From Butyricicoccus pullicaecorum (GTDB lineage: Bacteria; Bacillota; Clostridia; Oscillospirales; Butyricicoccaceae), in assembly GCA_018365995.1 (NCBI GenBank), contig JAGZIY010000004.1, forward strand, positions 62,001-126,000: a DNA stretch of 64,000 bases. Reading direction: 5' to 3'. Positions within the stretch are counted from its first letter, which is position 1; every line of letters starts with the position of its first letter. The position numbers and the translations under genes were made by a program. Shown in pieces: positions 1-8,246 of the stretch. Below the pieces are notes generated by a model. That model was not told the origin of the DNA, did no database searches, and saw only the letters and a program-made list of their open reading frames with translations.

Positions 1-614
1 GAGTGGGTTGCGTCAACGGCATCGGAACGATAGACGCGGCCGGGCGCGATGATACGAATCGGGGGCTTCTTTTTTTCCATGGTGCGTACCTGCATGGGAG
101 AGGTCTGGGTGCGCAGTACGACATTGTCAGAAATATAGAAGGTATCCTGCGTATCACGTGCAGGGTGATCCTTTGGAATGTTGAGTGCTTCAAAGTTGTA
201 GTGGTCCAGTTCGACCTCAGGGCCCTCTGCAATGGAGAAGCCAAGCCCAAGAAAGATTTCCTTGAATTCGTCTAAAACCACATTGAGCGGGTGCTTCTTT
301 CCCACGGTCAATGGTTTTCCCGGCATGGTCACATCAATGGTTTCGCTTGCAAGTTTTTGTTCCAGCATTGCCTGCTCCAGTGCCTCGCTGCGCGCTGTCA
401 GAGCAGCCTCCAACTGGCTTACGGTATCGTTGATGAGCTGACCCATTGCTGGACGGTCTTCCGGAGAAACATCGCGCAGACCCTTACGGATTGTGGTCAA
501 TTCACCCTTTTTACCCAAATATTTCACACGGACATCGCTAAGTTCGCGGATTGAGGAAACCGCACCAAGGTCAGCCTGTGCCTGCTCGAGGATGGATTCG
601 AGCTGTGCTTTCAT
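1..614 (-). CDS. pheS: Phenylalanine--tRNA ligase alpha subunit, N-terminal part (cut by window edge)
   Basis: PheS charges tRNA-Phe together with PheT in the cytoplasm. About 204 N-terminal codons are visible, reading leftward off the window; the catalytic core beyond motif 2 is missing. The translation opens with the usual N-terminal coiled-coil arm, including the YLGKKGELT stretch (about residues 29-37), and continues to the motif containing HPARDTQDTFY and RTQTSPMQVRTM, which is typical of class II PheS. The ATG at 614-612 is preceded on the minus strand by an AGGAGT-type Shine-Dalgarno sequence. A Phe-type T-box leader lies directly upstream, which fits the assignment. pheT is expected beyond the left edge but cannot be seen. 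Confidence 0.95.
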   Translation of the reverse strand, partial: MKAQLESILEQAQADLGAVSSIRELSDVRVKYLGKKGELTTIRKGLRDVSPEDRPAMGQLINDTVSQLEAALTARSEALEQAMLEQKLASETIDVTMPGKPLTVGKKHPLNVVLDEFKEIFLGLGFSIAEGPEVELDHYNFEALNIPKDHPARDTQDTFYISDNVVLRTQTSPMQVRTMEKKKPPIRIIAPGRVYRSDAVDATH

Positions 615-689
615 AAAAGAACACTCCTTAGTCACGCAAATGCGTTGATTGATGCAGCGAAAAAATCGCTGTGTATGTGGGGATTTGGA

Positions 690-960
690 AAACAAAAAAG
701 CCCTCGTCCCGGACTAGGACGAAGGCTTGTATGCTCCGTGGTACCACCTAGCTTCGCGGAAAAAATCCGCGCGCTTATTGCTCCGTAACGTGGAGAAAGA
801 CGAGAGCACCTACTGAAAAAAGTTCAGTGCTCCTGCTCACAGGCGAACTTCTCCGCAGCTTCTGACGCAGCGGCTTTCAGCCGACGACCGCTGCTCTCTG
901 AGAGAGAATGGATACGGATACTTTCCTGTTCATCGCATTTTTACAGTATCTTCATTCAAT
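690..960 (-). promoter_or_regulatory. T-box leader controlling pheS
   Basis: On the minus strand this leader carries the T-box core AGGTGGTACCACGG (positions 749-736), which pairs with the free CCA end of uncharged tRNA. It is followed by a GC-rich terminator hairpin and a run of T at 726-694, just ahead of pheS. A Stem I-like region with an apical GGCTGAAAGCC arm lies between about 850 and 950. The sequence GAAGTTCGCC near 851-842 places a TTC triplet (847-845) where a specifier codon is expected, consistent with sensing tRNA-Phe. By the known T-box mechanism, uncharged tRNA would favour the antiterminator and read-through. The specifier call is inferred by eye, without folding. Confidence 0.92.
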
Positions 961-968
961 ACAGTATC

Positions 969-997
969 AATATAGCACACTTTGTACGCGATTGCAA
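969..997 (-). promoter_or_regulatory. Promoter of the pheS T-box transcript
   Basis: On the minus strand, TTGCAA (997-992) and TATATT (974-969) are separated by 17 bases. This is a good housekeeping sigma factor promoter, placed just upstream of the T-box leader. Confidence 0.75.
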
Positions 998-1073
998 GTA
1001 CCGAACGGGGAAAAGTTGAGCGTGTCAGGAAAAGAGAGGTGAAATCCTGATTTTACCTTTTGAGAGGTGTCCA

Positions 1074-1286
1074 TTATTGGGGCTGTATCAGAATCCAATT
1101 ACAATGGAAGCACCGATATCCATAGATATATGGAATATCCCGAATCCCCTCGCAAACAGAAATGTGTTCTGCATTTTTCTTAGATGGTTTCATCGGGAAT
1201 TTTACAGGGGACTCCAGCCAGAAAATTCCGTTCATACTTTGTATGACCCCGTGCTGCAGTTCTTGATTGCAAAATGGACATTTCAT
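1074..1286 (-). CDS. Small zinc-ribbon protein (DUF6487-like)
   Basis: This 70-residue protein has a CPFC motif at residues 3-6 and a CFHC motif at 59-62, so two CxxC knuckles probably bind one zinc ion. The spacing and the ending resemble the small PF20097/DUF6487 zinc-ribbon proteins common in Clostridia, whose role is unknown. A weak AAAGGA sits about 14 bases before the ATG. It points away from polA and stands alone. An overlapping plus-strand frame of similar length lacks any recognisable motif, and the paired CxxC motifs favour the minus strand. Confidence 0.7.
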   Translation of the reverse strand: MKCPFCNQELQHGVIQSMNGIFWLESPVKFPMKPSKKNAEHISVCEGIRDIPYIYGYRCFHCNWILIQPQ

Positions 1287-1469
1287 TTATATAGAGTATC
1301 CTTTTTCATCGTATTGCCTTTTCCAGCTGTGTCATAGAATGGTTAAAATATAGCACAGGATTCAAACACAAACAATACATATTATGAATAATTTATTTTG
1401 TAATTTTTGTACATAGTGCATGAAAAATCTGCGAAATGAACCAAACAGCGGATTTCGTTTTCGTCACTC

Positions 1470-1498
1470 TGTCTGCAAGTCTGGTAATATGATATAAT
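1470..1498 (+). promoter_or_regulatory. Probable polA promoter (extended -10)
   Basis: TATAAT at 1493-1498 is preceded by TG one base upstream, forming an extended -10. The best -35 candidate 17 bases upstream, TGTCTG, is poor. The element lies about 37 bases before the polA start. Confidence 0.5.
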
Positions 1499-1534
1499 AA
1501 GAAAGAAATAATGAAAGCTATGGAGGGTTCTCCA

Positions 1535-4162
1535 ATGAAAATCATGGTGATCGATGGAAACAGCATCATAAACCGCGCTTTTTATGGCGTGCATATGCTG
1601 AACAACCACGAGGGCTTGCCGACCAATGCGATTTATGGTTTTCTGTCTACGCTGTTCCGTTTGCAGGACGAGCAGACACCAGACCGTATCATCGTTTGTT
1701 TTGATGTAAAGGCAAAAACATTTCGTCATGAAAAATTTGACACATACAAAGCGACCCGAAAGGGGATGCCGGATGAACTGGCAGTGCAGATGCCCGTATT
1801 GAAAGAAGTGCTCGACGCGATGGGGCTGATTCGCTGTGAACTTGCCGGATTTGAGGCAGATGACCTCATCGGAACCATCAGCCGACAGGCAGAGGAACTG
1901 GGGGATACCTGTATGATCGTTACGGGTGACCGTGACAGTTTGCAGCTGGTCAGTGACAAGACGACGGTGCGCTTGGTTTCATCTAAGGGTGGGCAGGATA
2001 CCAGCCGCGATATCACGCCGGAGGTATTTCGCGAGGAGTACGGCTTTGCGCCAATTCATCTCATTGACCTAAAGGCACTCATGGGCGATAGTTCCGACAA
2101 TATTTCAGGTGTTCCCGGTGTCGGGGAAAAGACTGCACTGAATCTGCTGCATCAATTCGGCACACTGGAAGGTGTGTATGCCAATTTGGACGCACCAGAA
2201 ATCAAAAAGGGACTGCACAATAAGCTGGTGGAAGGCGAGCAGGCGGCAAGGGACAGCTATTGGCTGGCAACCATCTGTCGGGATGCTCCACTCCCCATAG
2301 ATATGAAGGCGCTGCCGGCAGCAAGCATGGATCAGGAGGCATTGTACAGTCTTTTGACACGCTTGGAGTTTAAGACCTTTCTCACGCGTCTTGGTATCAG
2401 CCAGACCGGACTTCCGGAGACGGAAAAACAGCTGCCCTGTGAGGAAGTGTCAGACCTGCAAACGGCAATGGAGCTGCTTGCACGGTTGGAACAGGCAGAG
2501 TATGTGCCTGTGTTTGCGGCACCAAAGCTTTGTGCGTTTGCGCTTCTTCATGCAGACACGGTATGGCTTCTGTGTGCAGATGCTTTTTCAGTCGAGGACT
2601 TTGACAAAATTGTGCAGGGCATATTTAGTGGAAGGTTCCGTCTTGTCTTGCATGCTGCAAAGCCTGTCTATACTGAACTGCTTGCTGGTGGGTATGAGGC
2701 AGAAGGTGTATGGTTTGACACCAGCATTGCAGCGTATCTATTAAATCCAACGGAGTCGGCTTATGATTTGGAACGTGTTGCACTATCGTATTTGAATCAG
2801 GAAATACCCAAGACTGATCTTGCGGCAGAGGACGCATTTTCTCCGCTGGGCGGCAGGCAGGACGCACTGGAAACCATGGCAGTTTGTGTGCAGGCAGTTC
2901 AAAAAATTTATTTGGAAACGGCAGAGCAGCTCAAGCAGCAGAAGATGGAACAGCTGTTTTTTGACATGGAAATGCCGCTGATGACTGTGTTGGCAGAAAT
3001 GCAGTACGTTGGCTGTAAAGCAGATGCAGACCAGCTGCGCCTGTTTGGGGAGCAGCTGGACACACGAATTCAGGCGCTGACTGATGAGATTTATGAGGCG
3101 GCAGGGCATAGCTTTAATATCCAGTCCTCCAAACAGCTGGGAGAGGTACTCTTTGATGAACTGGGGCTGCCAGTCGTGAAAAAGACGAAGAGCGGTTATT
3201 CCACCAACGCAGAAGTGTTGGAAAGGCTGGCAGGGTATCACCCAATCGTACAGGCGGTGTTGGAATATAGACAGCTTACCAAATTGAAAAGCACGTATGT
3301 AGATGGGCTGCTCAAGGTGATTGCACCAGATGGCAGGATTCATTCCCATTTCCAGCAGACAGTTACCGCAACTGGACGTCTTTCCTCGGTGGATCCCAAT
3401 CTGCAAAATATACCGGTGCGTACCGAATTGGGGCGTGAACTGCGCCGAATGTTTGTTGCAGAGCCAGACAAGGTGCTTGTAGATGCCGACTATTCGCAAA
3501 TTGAACTGCGTGTGCTTGCGCATATCGCAGACGATGAAGCTATGATCGACGCATTCAGGCATGGACAGGATATTCATGCAGCCACAGCGTCGAGGGTCTA
3601 TGGCGTTCCGGTCAATGAAGTCACGCCGCAGATGCGTTCGAGTTGTAAGGCGGTCAATTTTGGCATCGTATACGGCATTTCGGACTTCTCGCTGGCACAG
3701 GATATTGGCGTGAGCCGCAAAGAGGCAGGGGTCTTTATCCAGAGTTATCTGGATACCTATTCGGGCGTGCATCATTATATGGAATCGATCAAGCAGTCTG
3801 CAAGGGAGAAGGGCTATGTGGAAACATTGTTTGGCCGCCGTCGTGCAATTCCAGAGTTGAACTCTAAAAATTTCAATCTGCGCTCTTTTGGAGAGCGTGC
3901 TGCTATGAATACCCCGATTCAGGGAACGGCAGCAGATATCATCAAAATTGCCATGCTGCGTGTTAGTGAGCGGCTCAAGCGTGAAGGAAGCAGCGCACGT
4001 CTCATTTTGCAGGTGCATGATGAGTTGATTATCGAGGCGCCAAAGGCAGAAGCGGAGCAGGTTGCCGTTCTGCTGCGCGAGGAAATGGAGCATGCAGTCG
4101 CGCTCAAAGTACCACTGCTGGCAGAAGCCAAGATTGGACACAGCTGGTATGAAACCAAGTAA
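1535..4162 (+). CDS. polA: DNA polymerase I
   Basis: PolA fills gaps and removes RNA primers in replication and repair. The start at 1535 is preferred over an in-frame ATG at 1511 because TGGAGGG ends 7 bases before it; this gives 875 residues, normal for the family. Residues 1 to about 290 form the 5' nuclease (flap) domain, with the GDRD and DSSDNISGVPGVG metal-binding and helix-hairpin-helix signatures. The middle domain (about 300-460) is shaped like the 3'-5' exonuclease, but the DxE metal ligands are absent, so proofreading is probably lost, as in Bacillus enzymes. The polymerase domain has motif A (DADYSQIELR, near 649), motif B (KAVNFGIVYG, near 702) and motif C (QVHDE, near 826). It leads a compact run with the phosphatase, rimI and tsaD. 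Confidence 0.98.
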   Translation: MKIMVIDGNSIINRAFYGVHMLNNHEGLPTNAIYGFLSTLFRLQDEQTPDRIIVCFDVKAKTFRHEKFDTYKATRKGMPDELAVQMPVLKEVLDAMGLIRCELAGFEADDLIGTISRQAEELGDTCMIVTGDRDSLQLVSDKTTVRLVSSKGGQDTSRDITPEVFREEYGFAPIHLIDLKALMGDSSDNISGVPGVGEKTALNLLHQFGTLEGVYANLDAPEIKKGLHNKLVEGEQAARDSYWLATICRDAPLPIDMKALPAASMDQEALYSLLTRLEFKTFLTRLGISQTGLPETEKQLPCEEVSDLQTAMELLARLEQAEYVPVFAAPKLCAFALLHADTVWLLCADAFSVEDFDKIVQGIFSGRFRLVLHAAKPVYTELLAGGYEAEGVWFDTSIAAYLLNPTESAYDLERVALSYLNQEIPKTDLAAEDAFSPLGGRQDALETMAVCVQAVQKIYLETAEQLKQQKMEQLFFDMEMPLMTVLAEMQYVGCKADADQLRLFGEQLDTRIQALTDEIYEAAGHSFNIQSSKQLGEVLFDELGLPVVKKTKSGYSTNAEVLERLAGYHPIVQAVLEYRQLTKLKSTYVDGLLKVIAPDGRIHSHFQQTVTATGRLSSVDPNLQNIPVRTELGRELRRMFVAEPDKVLVDADYSQIELRVLAHIADDEAMIDAFRHGQDIHAATASRVYGVPVNEVTPQMRSSCKAVNFGIVYGISDFSLAQDIGVSRKEAGVFIQSYLDTYSGVHHYMESIKQSAREKGYVETLFGRRRAIPELNSKNFNLRSFGERAAMNTPIQGTAADIIKIAMLRVSERLKREGSSARLILQVHDELIIEAPKAEAEQVAVLLREEMEHAVALKVPLLAEAKIGHSWYETK

Positions 4163-4177
4163 AGAGAAGGAATGACA

Positions 4178-4615
4178 ATGGAACAGATCGTTTTTATTTG
4201 TACAGGAAACACTTGCCGCAGTCCGATGGCAGAGGGCTTGTTCCGTGCAATGGACGGGCAGGTACGCACAGGACTTCAGGCACAGTCTGCCGGACTTTTT
4301 GCGCATGATGGATTGCCTGCCTCGGAAAATGCGATTCTTGCAGCAGGGGAATATGGCGCTGATTTGACCGCACACCATGCAAGACAGCTGGACGAGCAGA
4401 TTGCGCGGAATGCGTCGTATCTGGTATGTATGACAGCGGCACATTATGACAGGCTGGTTGAGAAATTTCCATGGGCAGAGGATAAGGTGTTTACGCTTGC
4501 GGCGAAGGACGTTGCGGACCCGTTTGGGGGCACTTTGGAAACCTATCGCGCATGTGCGGCGCAGCTCAAGGACGATGTGGAAGTGCTGATTGAAAATTTG
4601 GAGAAGCGCAAATGA
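4178..4615 (+). CDS. Low-molecular-weight protein arginine/tyrosine phosphatase
   Basis: This cytoplasmic protein of 145 residues removes phosphate from tyrosine or arginine side chains. The CX5R phosphate-binding loop is near the N-terminus (CTGNTCRS, about residues 8-15), followed by PMAEG, and the general-acid Asp is in a late DPFGG motif. The Thr inside the loop, rather than Ile, is a feature described for the arginine phosphatase YwlE, so protein-arginine phosphatase is a real option. The second ATG (4178) is chosen because AGAAGG lies 7 bases before it but only 1 base before the ATG at 4172. It starts 15 bases after polA, and its TGA overlaps the ATG of rimI. Confidence 0.9.
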   Translation: MEQIVFICTGNTCRSPMAEGLFRAMDGQVRTGLQAQSAGLFAHDGLPASENAILAAGEYGADLTAHHARQLDEQIARNASYLVCMTAAHYDRLVEKFPWAEDKVFTLAAKDVADPFGGTLETYRACAAQLKDDVEVLIENLEKRK

Positions 4616-5073
4616 ATTATAAGGTCGTATCCATGGAGCGGTCTCACATCCCGCAGCTGGCACAAATCGAGCGGGCATGCTTTCATGCGCCGTGGAGTGA
4701 GACAGCTTTGCGGGAGGAACTGGGAAAGGGGATCTTTCTGGTGGCGCTTGATGCCGAGGGGATACCAGTCGGATATGTGGGCTGCCAGACGGTTTTGGAC
4801 GAAGGCTATATCACAAATGTTGCAGTTAGCCCTGACCACCGGCGGCGGGGCATTGCCAGCCTGCTTCTACAGGCGCTTGCGCACCATGCCATGGCGCAAG
4901 GACTTGCCTTTGTGACGTTGGAAGTCCGGGTTTCCAATGCGCCTGCAATTGCGCTCTATGAAAAAGCGGGCTATGTGTCCGTTGGACAGCGGAAAAACTT
5001 TTATCGTGCGCCGAGCGAAGATGCGCTGCTGATGACGTGGCATATTCAGCCGGCAGATGGAGAAATGATATGA
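4612..5073 (+). CDS. rimI: Ribosomal protein alanine N-acetyltransferase RimI
   Basis: This GNAT-fold enzyme of 153 residues transfers acetyl from acetyl-CoA to the N-terminus of ribosomal protein S18 in well-studied species. The acetyl-CoA loop is RRRGIAS (about residues 76-82), and the RimI-type ending EVRVSNAPAIALYEKAGY followed by an FYRAP segment is present. It overlaps the upstream phosphatase and the downstream tsaD by 4 bases each (ATGA at both ends), so the three are translationally coupled. Neighbouring rimI and tsaD is a classic arrangement; tsaB and tsaE, often found with them, are not in this window. Confidence 0.93.
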   Translation: MNYKVVSMERSHIPQLAQIERACFHAPWSETALREELGKGIFLVALDAEGIPVGYVGCQTVLDEGYITNVAVSPDHRRRGIASLLLQALAHHAMAQGLAFVTLEVRVSNAPAIALYEKAGYVSVGQRKNFYRAPSEDALLMTWHIQPADGEMI

Positions 5074-6098
5074 AAATTTTGGCGATTGAATCGTCTTGTG
5101 ATGAAACAGCAGCGGCAGTGATTGAAGATGGGCGAAGGATTTGCTCAAATGTGATAGATTCACAGGTGGAGACTCATGCGCTTTATGGGGGAGTCGTTCC
5201 GGAAATCGCATCGCGCGGACATATGGAGGCGGTGGTGCGTGTGACAGAGCAGGCGCTGCACGAAGCGGGAATATTCAAAGAAGATGTGGACGCAGTTGCG
5301 GCGACCTGCGCACCGGGACTCATTGGTGCGGTACTGGTGGGGGCAAATTTCGGAAAATCCCTTGCCTTTGCGCTGGGCAAGCCATTCATTCCGGTGCATC
5401 ATATTCGCGGGCACATTGCCGCGGCATATTTGCAGTATCCAGACCTGAAGCCGCCGTTTTTAACATTAGTTGCATCGGGGGGACATTCGATGATCGTTCT
5501 GGTGCGGGATTATACCGTGTTTGAGATTTTGGGCGGTACACGTGATGATGCCGCAGGAGAAGCCTTTGATAAGGTAGCACGTGTATTAGGTGCCGGATAT
5601 CCGGGAGGACCGAAAATCGACAGCATGGCACAGGGCGGAAACCCGCACGGCTATAAGCTGCCGGTGAGCCATGTAAAGGATTCCCTGATGGATTTCTCTT
5701 TTTCGGGTCTTAAAACAGCGGTTATCAATCTGGCGCACAACGCCGAGCAAAAGGGACAAACGTTGAGCGCACAGGATCTTGCGGCGTCATTCTGTCAGGC
5801 GGTTGTCGATACTCTCGTCCCAAGACTTGCACATGCCATAGAGCAGACGGGTGTGCAAAATGTAGTTTGTGCAGGCGGCGTGGCAGCAAATTCATGGCTG
5901 CGCAAAGCACTCACAAGTATGGCGGAGGAAAAGCGGGTCTCTCTGTTTCTGCCGCCCCTGTCCCTTTGCGGAGATAATGCAGCGATGATTGGCGCACAGG
6001 CTTATTATGAATATCTGGCAGGACATTTGGGAACAACTGCACAAAATGCCTTTGCAACGGCAGAAATCGGCGAAGAAGTTTGCAGGAAAATTCGCTGA
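5070..6098 (+). CDS. tsaD: tRNA N6-threonylcarbamoyladenosine transferase TsaD
   Basis: TsaD transfers the threonylcarbamoyl group to A37 of ANN-decoding tRNAs, working with TsaB and TsaE. The start at 5070 is chosen because it forms an ATGA overlap with rimI and gives a 342-residue protein beginning MKILAIESSCDETAAA, the family signature. A longer in-frame extension to 5037 lies inside rimI and is unlikely. The iron-binding His pair is in HHIRGH (His111 and His115), and the ASGGHS and CAGGVAAN nucleotide-binding motifs are intact. The partner genes tsaB/tsaE must lie elsewhere. The gene ends the polA-tsaD run; a new promoter follows. Confidence 0.97.
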   Translation: MKILAIESSCDETAAAVIEDGRRICSNVIDSQVETHALYGGVVPEIASRGHMEAVVRVTEQALHEAGIFKEDVDAVAATCAPGLIGAVLVGANFGKSLAFALGKPFIPVHHIRGHIAAAYLQYPDLKPPFLTLVASGGHSMIVLVRDYTVFEILGGTRDDAAGEAFDKVARVLGAGYPGGPKIDSMAQGGNPHGYKLPVSHVKDSLMDFSFSGLKTAVINLAHNAEQKGQTLSAQDLAASFCQAVVDTLVPRLAHAIEQTGVQNVVCAGGVAANSWLRKALTSMAEEKRVSLFLPPLSLCGDNAAMIGAQAYYEYLAGHLGTTAQNAFATAEIGEEVCRKIR

Positions 6099-6112
6099 TA
6101 GAAAAATAGTGC

Positions 6113-6141
6113 TGGAAAATTGGCTCTGAATGGGGTACAAT
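6113..6141 (+). promoter_or_regulatory. Probable promoter of acn-icd-rex
   Basis: TGGAAA (6113-6118) and TACAAT (6136-6141) are separated by 17 bases. The -35 is imperfect and the -10 is good. It gives a leader of roughly 165 bases before aconitase. Confidence 0.5.
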
Positions 6142-6158
6142 AAAGAAGGCTTTTAAGA

Positions 6159-6211
6159 TTGTTAAAGTCGTAACACAATGAAATGGGCACCATAGCACTT
6201 ATGCTGTGGTG
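6159..6211 (+). promoter_or_regulatory. acn leader: Rex-like TTGT/ACAA dyad and a hairpin
   Basis: A TTGT...ACAA dyad occupies 6159-6178, just after the predicted transcription start. It resembles a Rex operator at the outer bases, but the inter-arm distance is 12 instead of the usual 10 and the inner bases do not match, so it is only a candidate. A hairpin with a 10-base stem and CTTA loop follows at 6188-6211. The hairpin has no T run, so it is not a simple terminator. Confidence 0.35.
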
Positions 6212-6314
6212 GAGAAGGCTGTGGAAGCCGAGATTTTGCTGTATTTTTGAAAAATGCAGGGCGCGATGCAAGAGAAAATCGCGTCAGGGACAAAAACAAG
6301 GAGCGATTTGAATT

Positions 6315-8231
6315 ATGGGAATGACAATTGCAGAAAAGATCCTGAAGGCACATCTTGTAGATGGGGAAATGATCAAGGGGCAGGAAATTGGACTGCGCAT
6401 TGACCAGACACTGACTCAGGACGCCACAGGTACAATGGCTTACCTGCAATTTGAGGCAATGGGGGTTGAACAGGTCAAAACCGAGCGTTCGGTTGCCTAT
6501 ATTGACCACAACACATTGCAGTCGGGCTTTGAAAATGCCGACGACCATAAATATATTGGCACAGTTGCCAAGAAGCACGGTATTTACTACTCCAAGGCTG
6601 GTAATGGTATTTGTCATCAGGTACATTTGGAGCGCTTTGGCGCACCGGCTAAGACGCTGATTGGTTCGGATTCCCACACCCCAACCGGCGGAGGAATCGG
6701 TATGCTGGCATTTGGTGCAGGTGGTCTGGATGTTGCCGTTGCAATGGGCGGCGGTGCTTATTATATCCCAATGCCTAATATGGTGCGTGTAACGCTCAAG
6801 GGCACACGCAAGCCATGGGTTGCAGCGAAGGACATCATTCTAGATGTACTGCGTCAGATGACCGTTAAGGGGGGTGTTGGCAAAATCATAGAGTATGCAG
6901 GCGAGGGTATTAAGGATTTATCTGTACCGGAGCGTGCAACCATTACCAACATGGGTGCAGAGCTGGGTGCGACCACCTCGATTTTTCCTTCAGATGAGGT
7001 GACGCGCGCCTTTTTGAAGGCGCAGGGGCGTGAGGAGGTCTATCAACCGCTTTCCTCTGATGCAGATGCTGTCTATGATGAAGAATATGTTGTAGATTTA
7101 GATGCGCTGGTACCGCTTGCAGCGATGCCGCATATGCCGGACAACGTCAAGCCGATTTCCGAGATTGGGCAAATCAAGGTCGATCAGTGCTGTATTGGAT
7201 CGTGCACCAATTCTTCCTATTATGATATGATGAAGGTTGCTGCTATGCTGAAGGGGAAGCATATTCATCCAGATGTTTCTCTGACCATTAGCCCGGGCTC
7301 TATGCAGGTATTTCACATGCTCGCAAAAAATGGTGCGCTGGCAGATATCATTGCAGCAGGTGCGCGTATCCTAGAGTGTGCATGTGGTCCCTGCATCGGC
7401 ATGGGACAGTCTCCGGAATCGGCGGGTGTCTCTCTGCGTACTTTTAACCGCAACTTTGAGGGACGCTCAGGTACACAGGACGCAAAGATTTATCTGGTTT
7501 CGCCGGAAGTTGCAGCCGCTTCTGCGCTGACGGGTGTGCTGACCGACCCGCGCACGCTGGGTGAGGCACCTTATGTTGAGATGCCGGAGCACTTTGATAT
7601 CGATGACAGCATGATTGTGCCGCCTGCACAAGACCCGTCAACGGTAGAGGTACGCCGCGGTCCGAACATCAAGCCTTTCCCACTGGGGCATGCGCTGGAG
7701 GATAGTTATGCTGGTAAGATTGTACTTAAGACAGAGGACAATATCACGACCGACCATATCCTTCCGGCAGGTGCAAAGCTTTTGCCATATCGTTCGAATA
7801 TCCCGCATTATTCTAACTATTGCTTTATCAATGTAGACCCGAAATTTCCGGCACGCTGTCAGGCTGAGGGTGGCGGCATCATCGTTGGTGGTGCAAATTA
7901 TGGACAGGGATCATCGCGTGAGCATGCAGCACTGGTTCCATTGTACTTAGGGGTTCGCGCAGTTCTCTGTAAATCTTTTGCGCGTATCCATAAAGCAAAT
8001 CTCGTAAACTCTGGCATCATCCCGCTGACCTTTGCAGATGCTTCTGATTATGATAGAGTCAGCCTTGGTGATGTGATCTCTCTGCCGCATGTGCGTGAGG
8101 AAATCGAACAGGGAAAGCAAGTAACTGTTGTTTGCGGCGGCAAGACATTTTTTGCAGATTGTGATGTCTCTGCGCGCCAGCGCGGTGCACTGCTTGCGGG
8201 CGGTACACTCAACTATGCAAAGCAGAAGTAA
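6315..8231 (+). CDS. acn: Aconitate hydratase (short bacterial, mitochondrial-like type)
   Basis: This 638-residue iron-sulfur enzyme isomerises citrate to isocitrate through cis-aconitate. The length and layout fit the Aquifex-type putative aconitases (TIGR01342), shorter than AcnA. Cluster ligands appear in GSCTNSSYYD (near residue 297) and in CACGPCIG (near residue 355), and GSDSHTPTGGG and GQGSSREHAAL are present. The C-terminal swivel domain (from about residue 470) is fused, so one chain carries all four domains. AAGGAG lies about 12 bases before the ATG. It starts a run with NAD-type isocitrate dehydrogenase and rex, so the product feeds directly into 2-oxoglutarate formation, probably for glutamate synthesis. 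Confidence 0.93.
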   Translation: MGMTIAEKILKAHLVDGEMIKGQEIGLRIDQTLTQDATGTMAYLQFEAMGVEQVKTERSVAYIDHNTLQSGFENADDHKYIGTVAKKHGIYYSKAGNGICHQVHLERFGAPAKTLIGSDSHTPTGGGIGMLAFGAGGLDVAVAMGGGAYYIPMPNMVRVTLKGTRKPWVAAKDIILDVLRQMTVKGGVGKIIEYAGEGIKDLSVPERATITNMGAELGATTSIFPSDEVTRAFLKAQGREEVYQPLSSDADAVYDEEYVVDLDALVPLAAMPHMPDNVKPISEIGQIKVDQCCIGSCTNSSYYDMMKVAAMLKGKHIHPDVSLTISPGSMQVFHMLAKNGALADIIAAGARILECACGPCIGMGQSPESAGVSLRTFNRNFEGRSGTQDAKIYLVSPEVAAASALTGVLTDPRTLGEAPYVEMPEHFDIDDSMIVPPAQDPSTVEVRRGPNIKPFPLGHALEDSYAGKIVLKTEDNITTDHILPAGAKLLPYRSNIPHYSNYCFINVDPKFPARCQAEGGGIIVGGANYGQGSSREHAALVPLYLGVRAVLCKSFARIHKANLVNSGIIPLTFADASDYDRVSLGDVISLPHVREEIEQGKQVTVVCGGKTFFADCDVSARQRGALLAGGTLNYAKQK

Positions 8232-8246
8232 GGGAGGATATGCAGT

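Noticed and set aside
1382..1729. Minus-strand open frame of 115 codons at the polA start
   Set aside because: It overlaps the polA promoter and coding start and has no protein-like pattern.
2783..4678. Long minus-strand open frame (631 codons) opposite polA
   Set aside because: It lies antisense to an unmistakable polA and has a Cys/His/Phe-rich composition typical of an antisense shadow. No domain is recognisable, and it continues into the next gene.
6159..6178. Definite Rex operator before aconitase
   Set aside because: Only the outer TTGT and ACAA match. The spacing is 12 instead of 10 and the inner TTAA bases are wrong, so it is kept only as a candidate.
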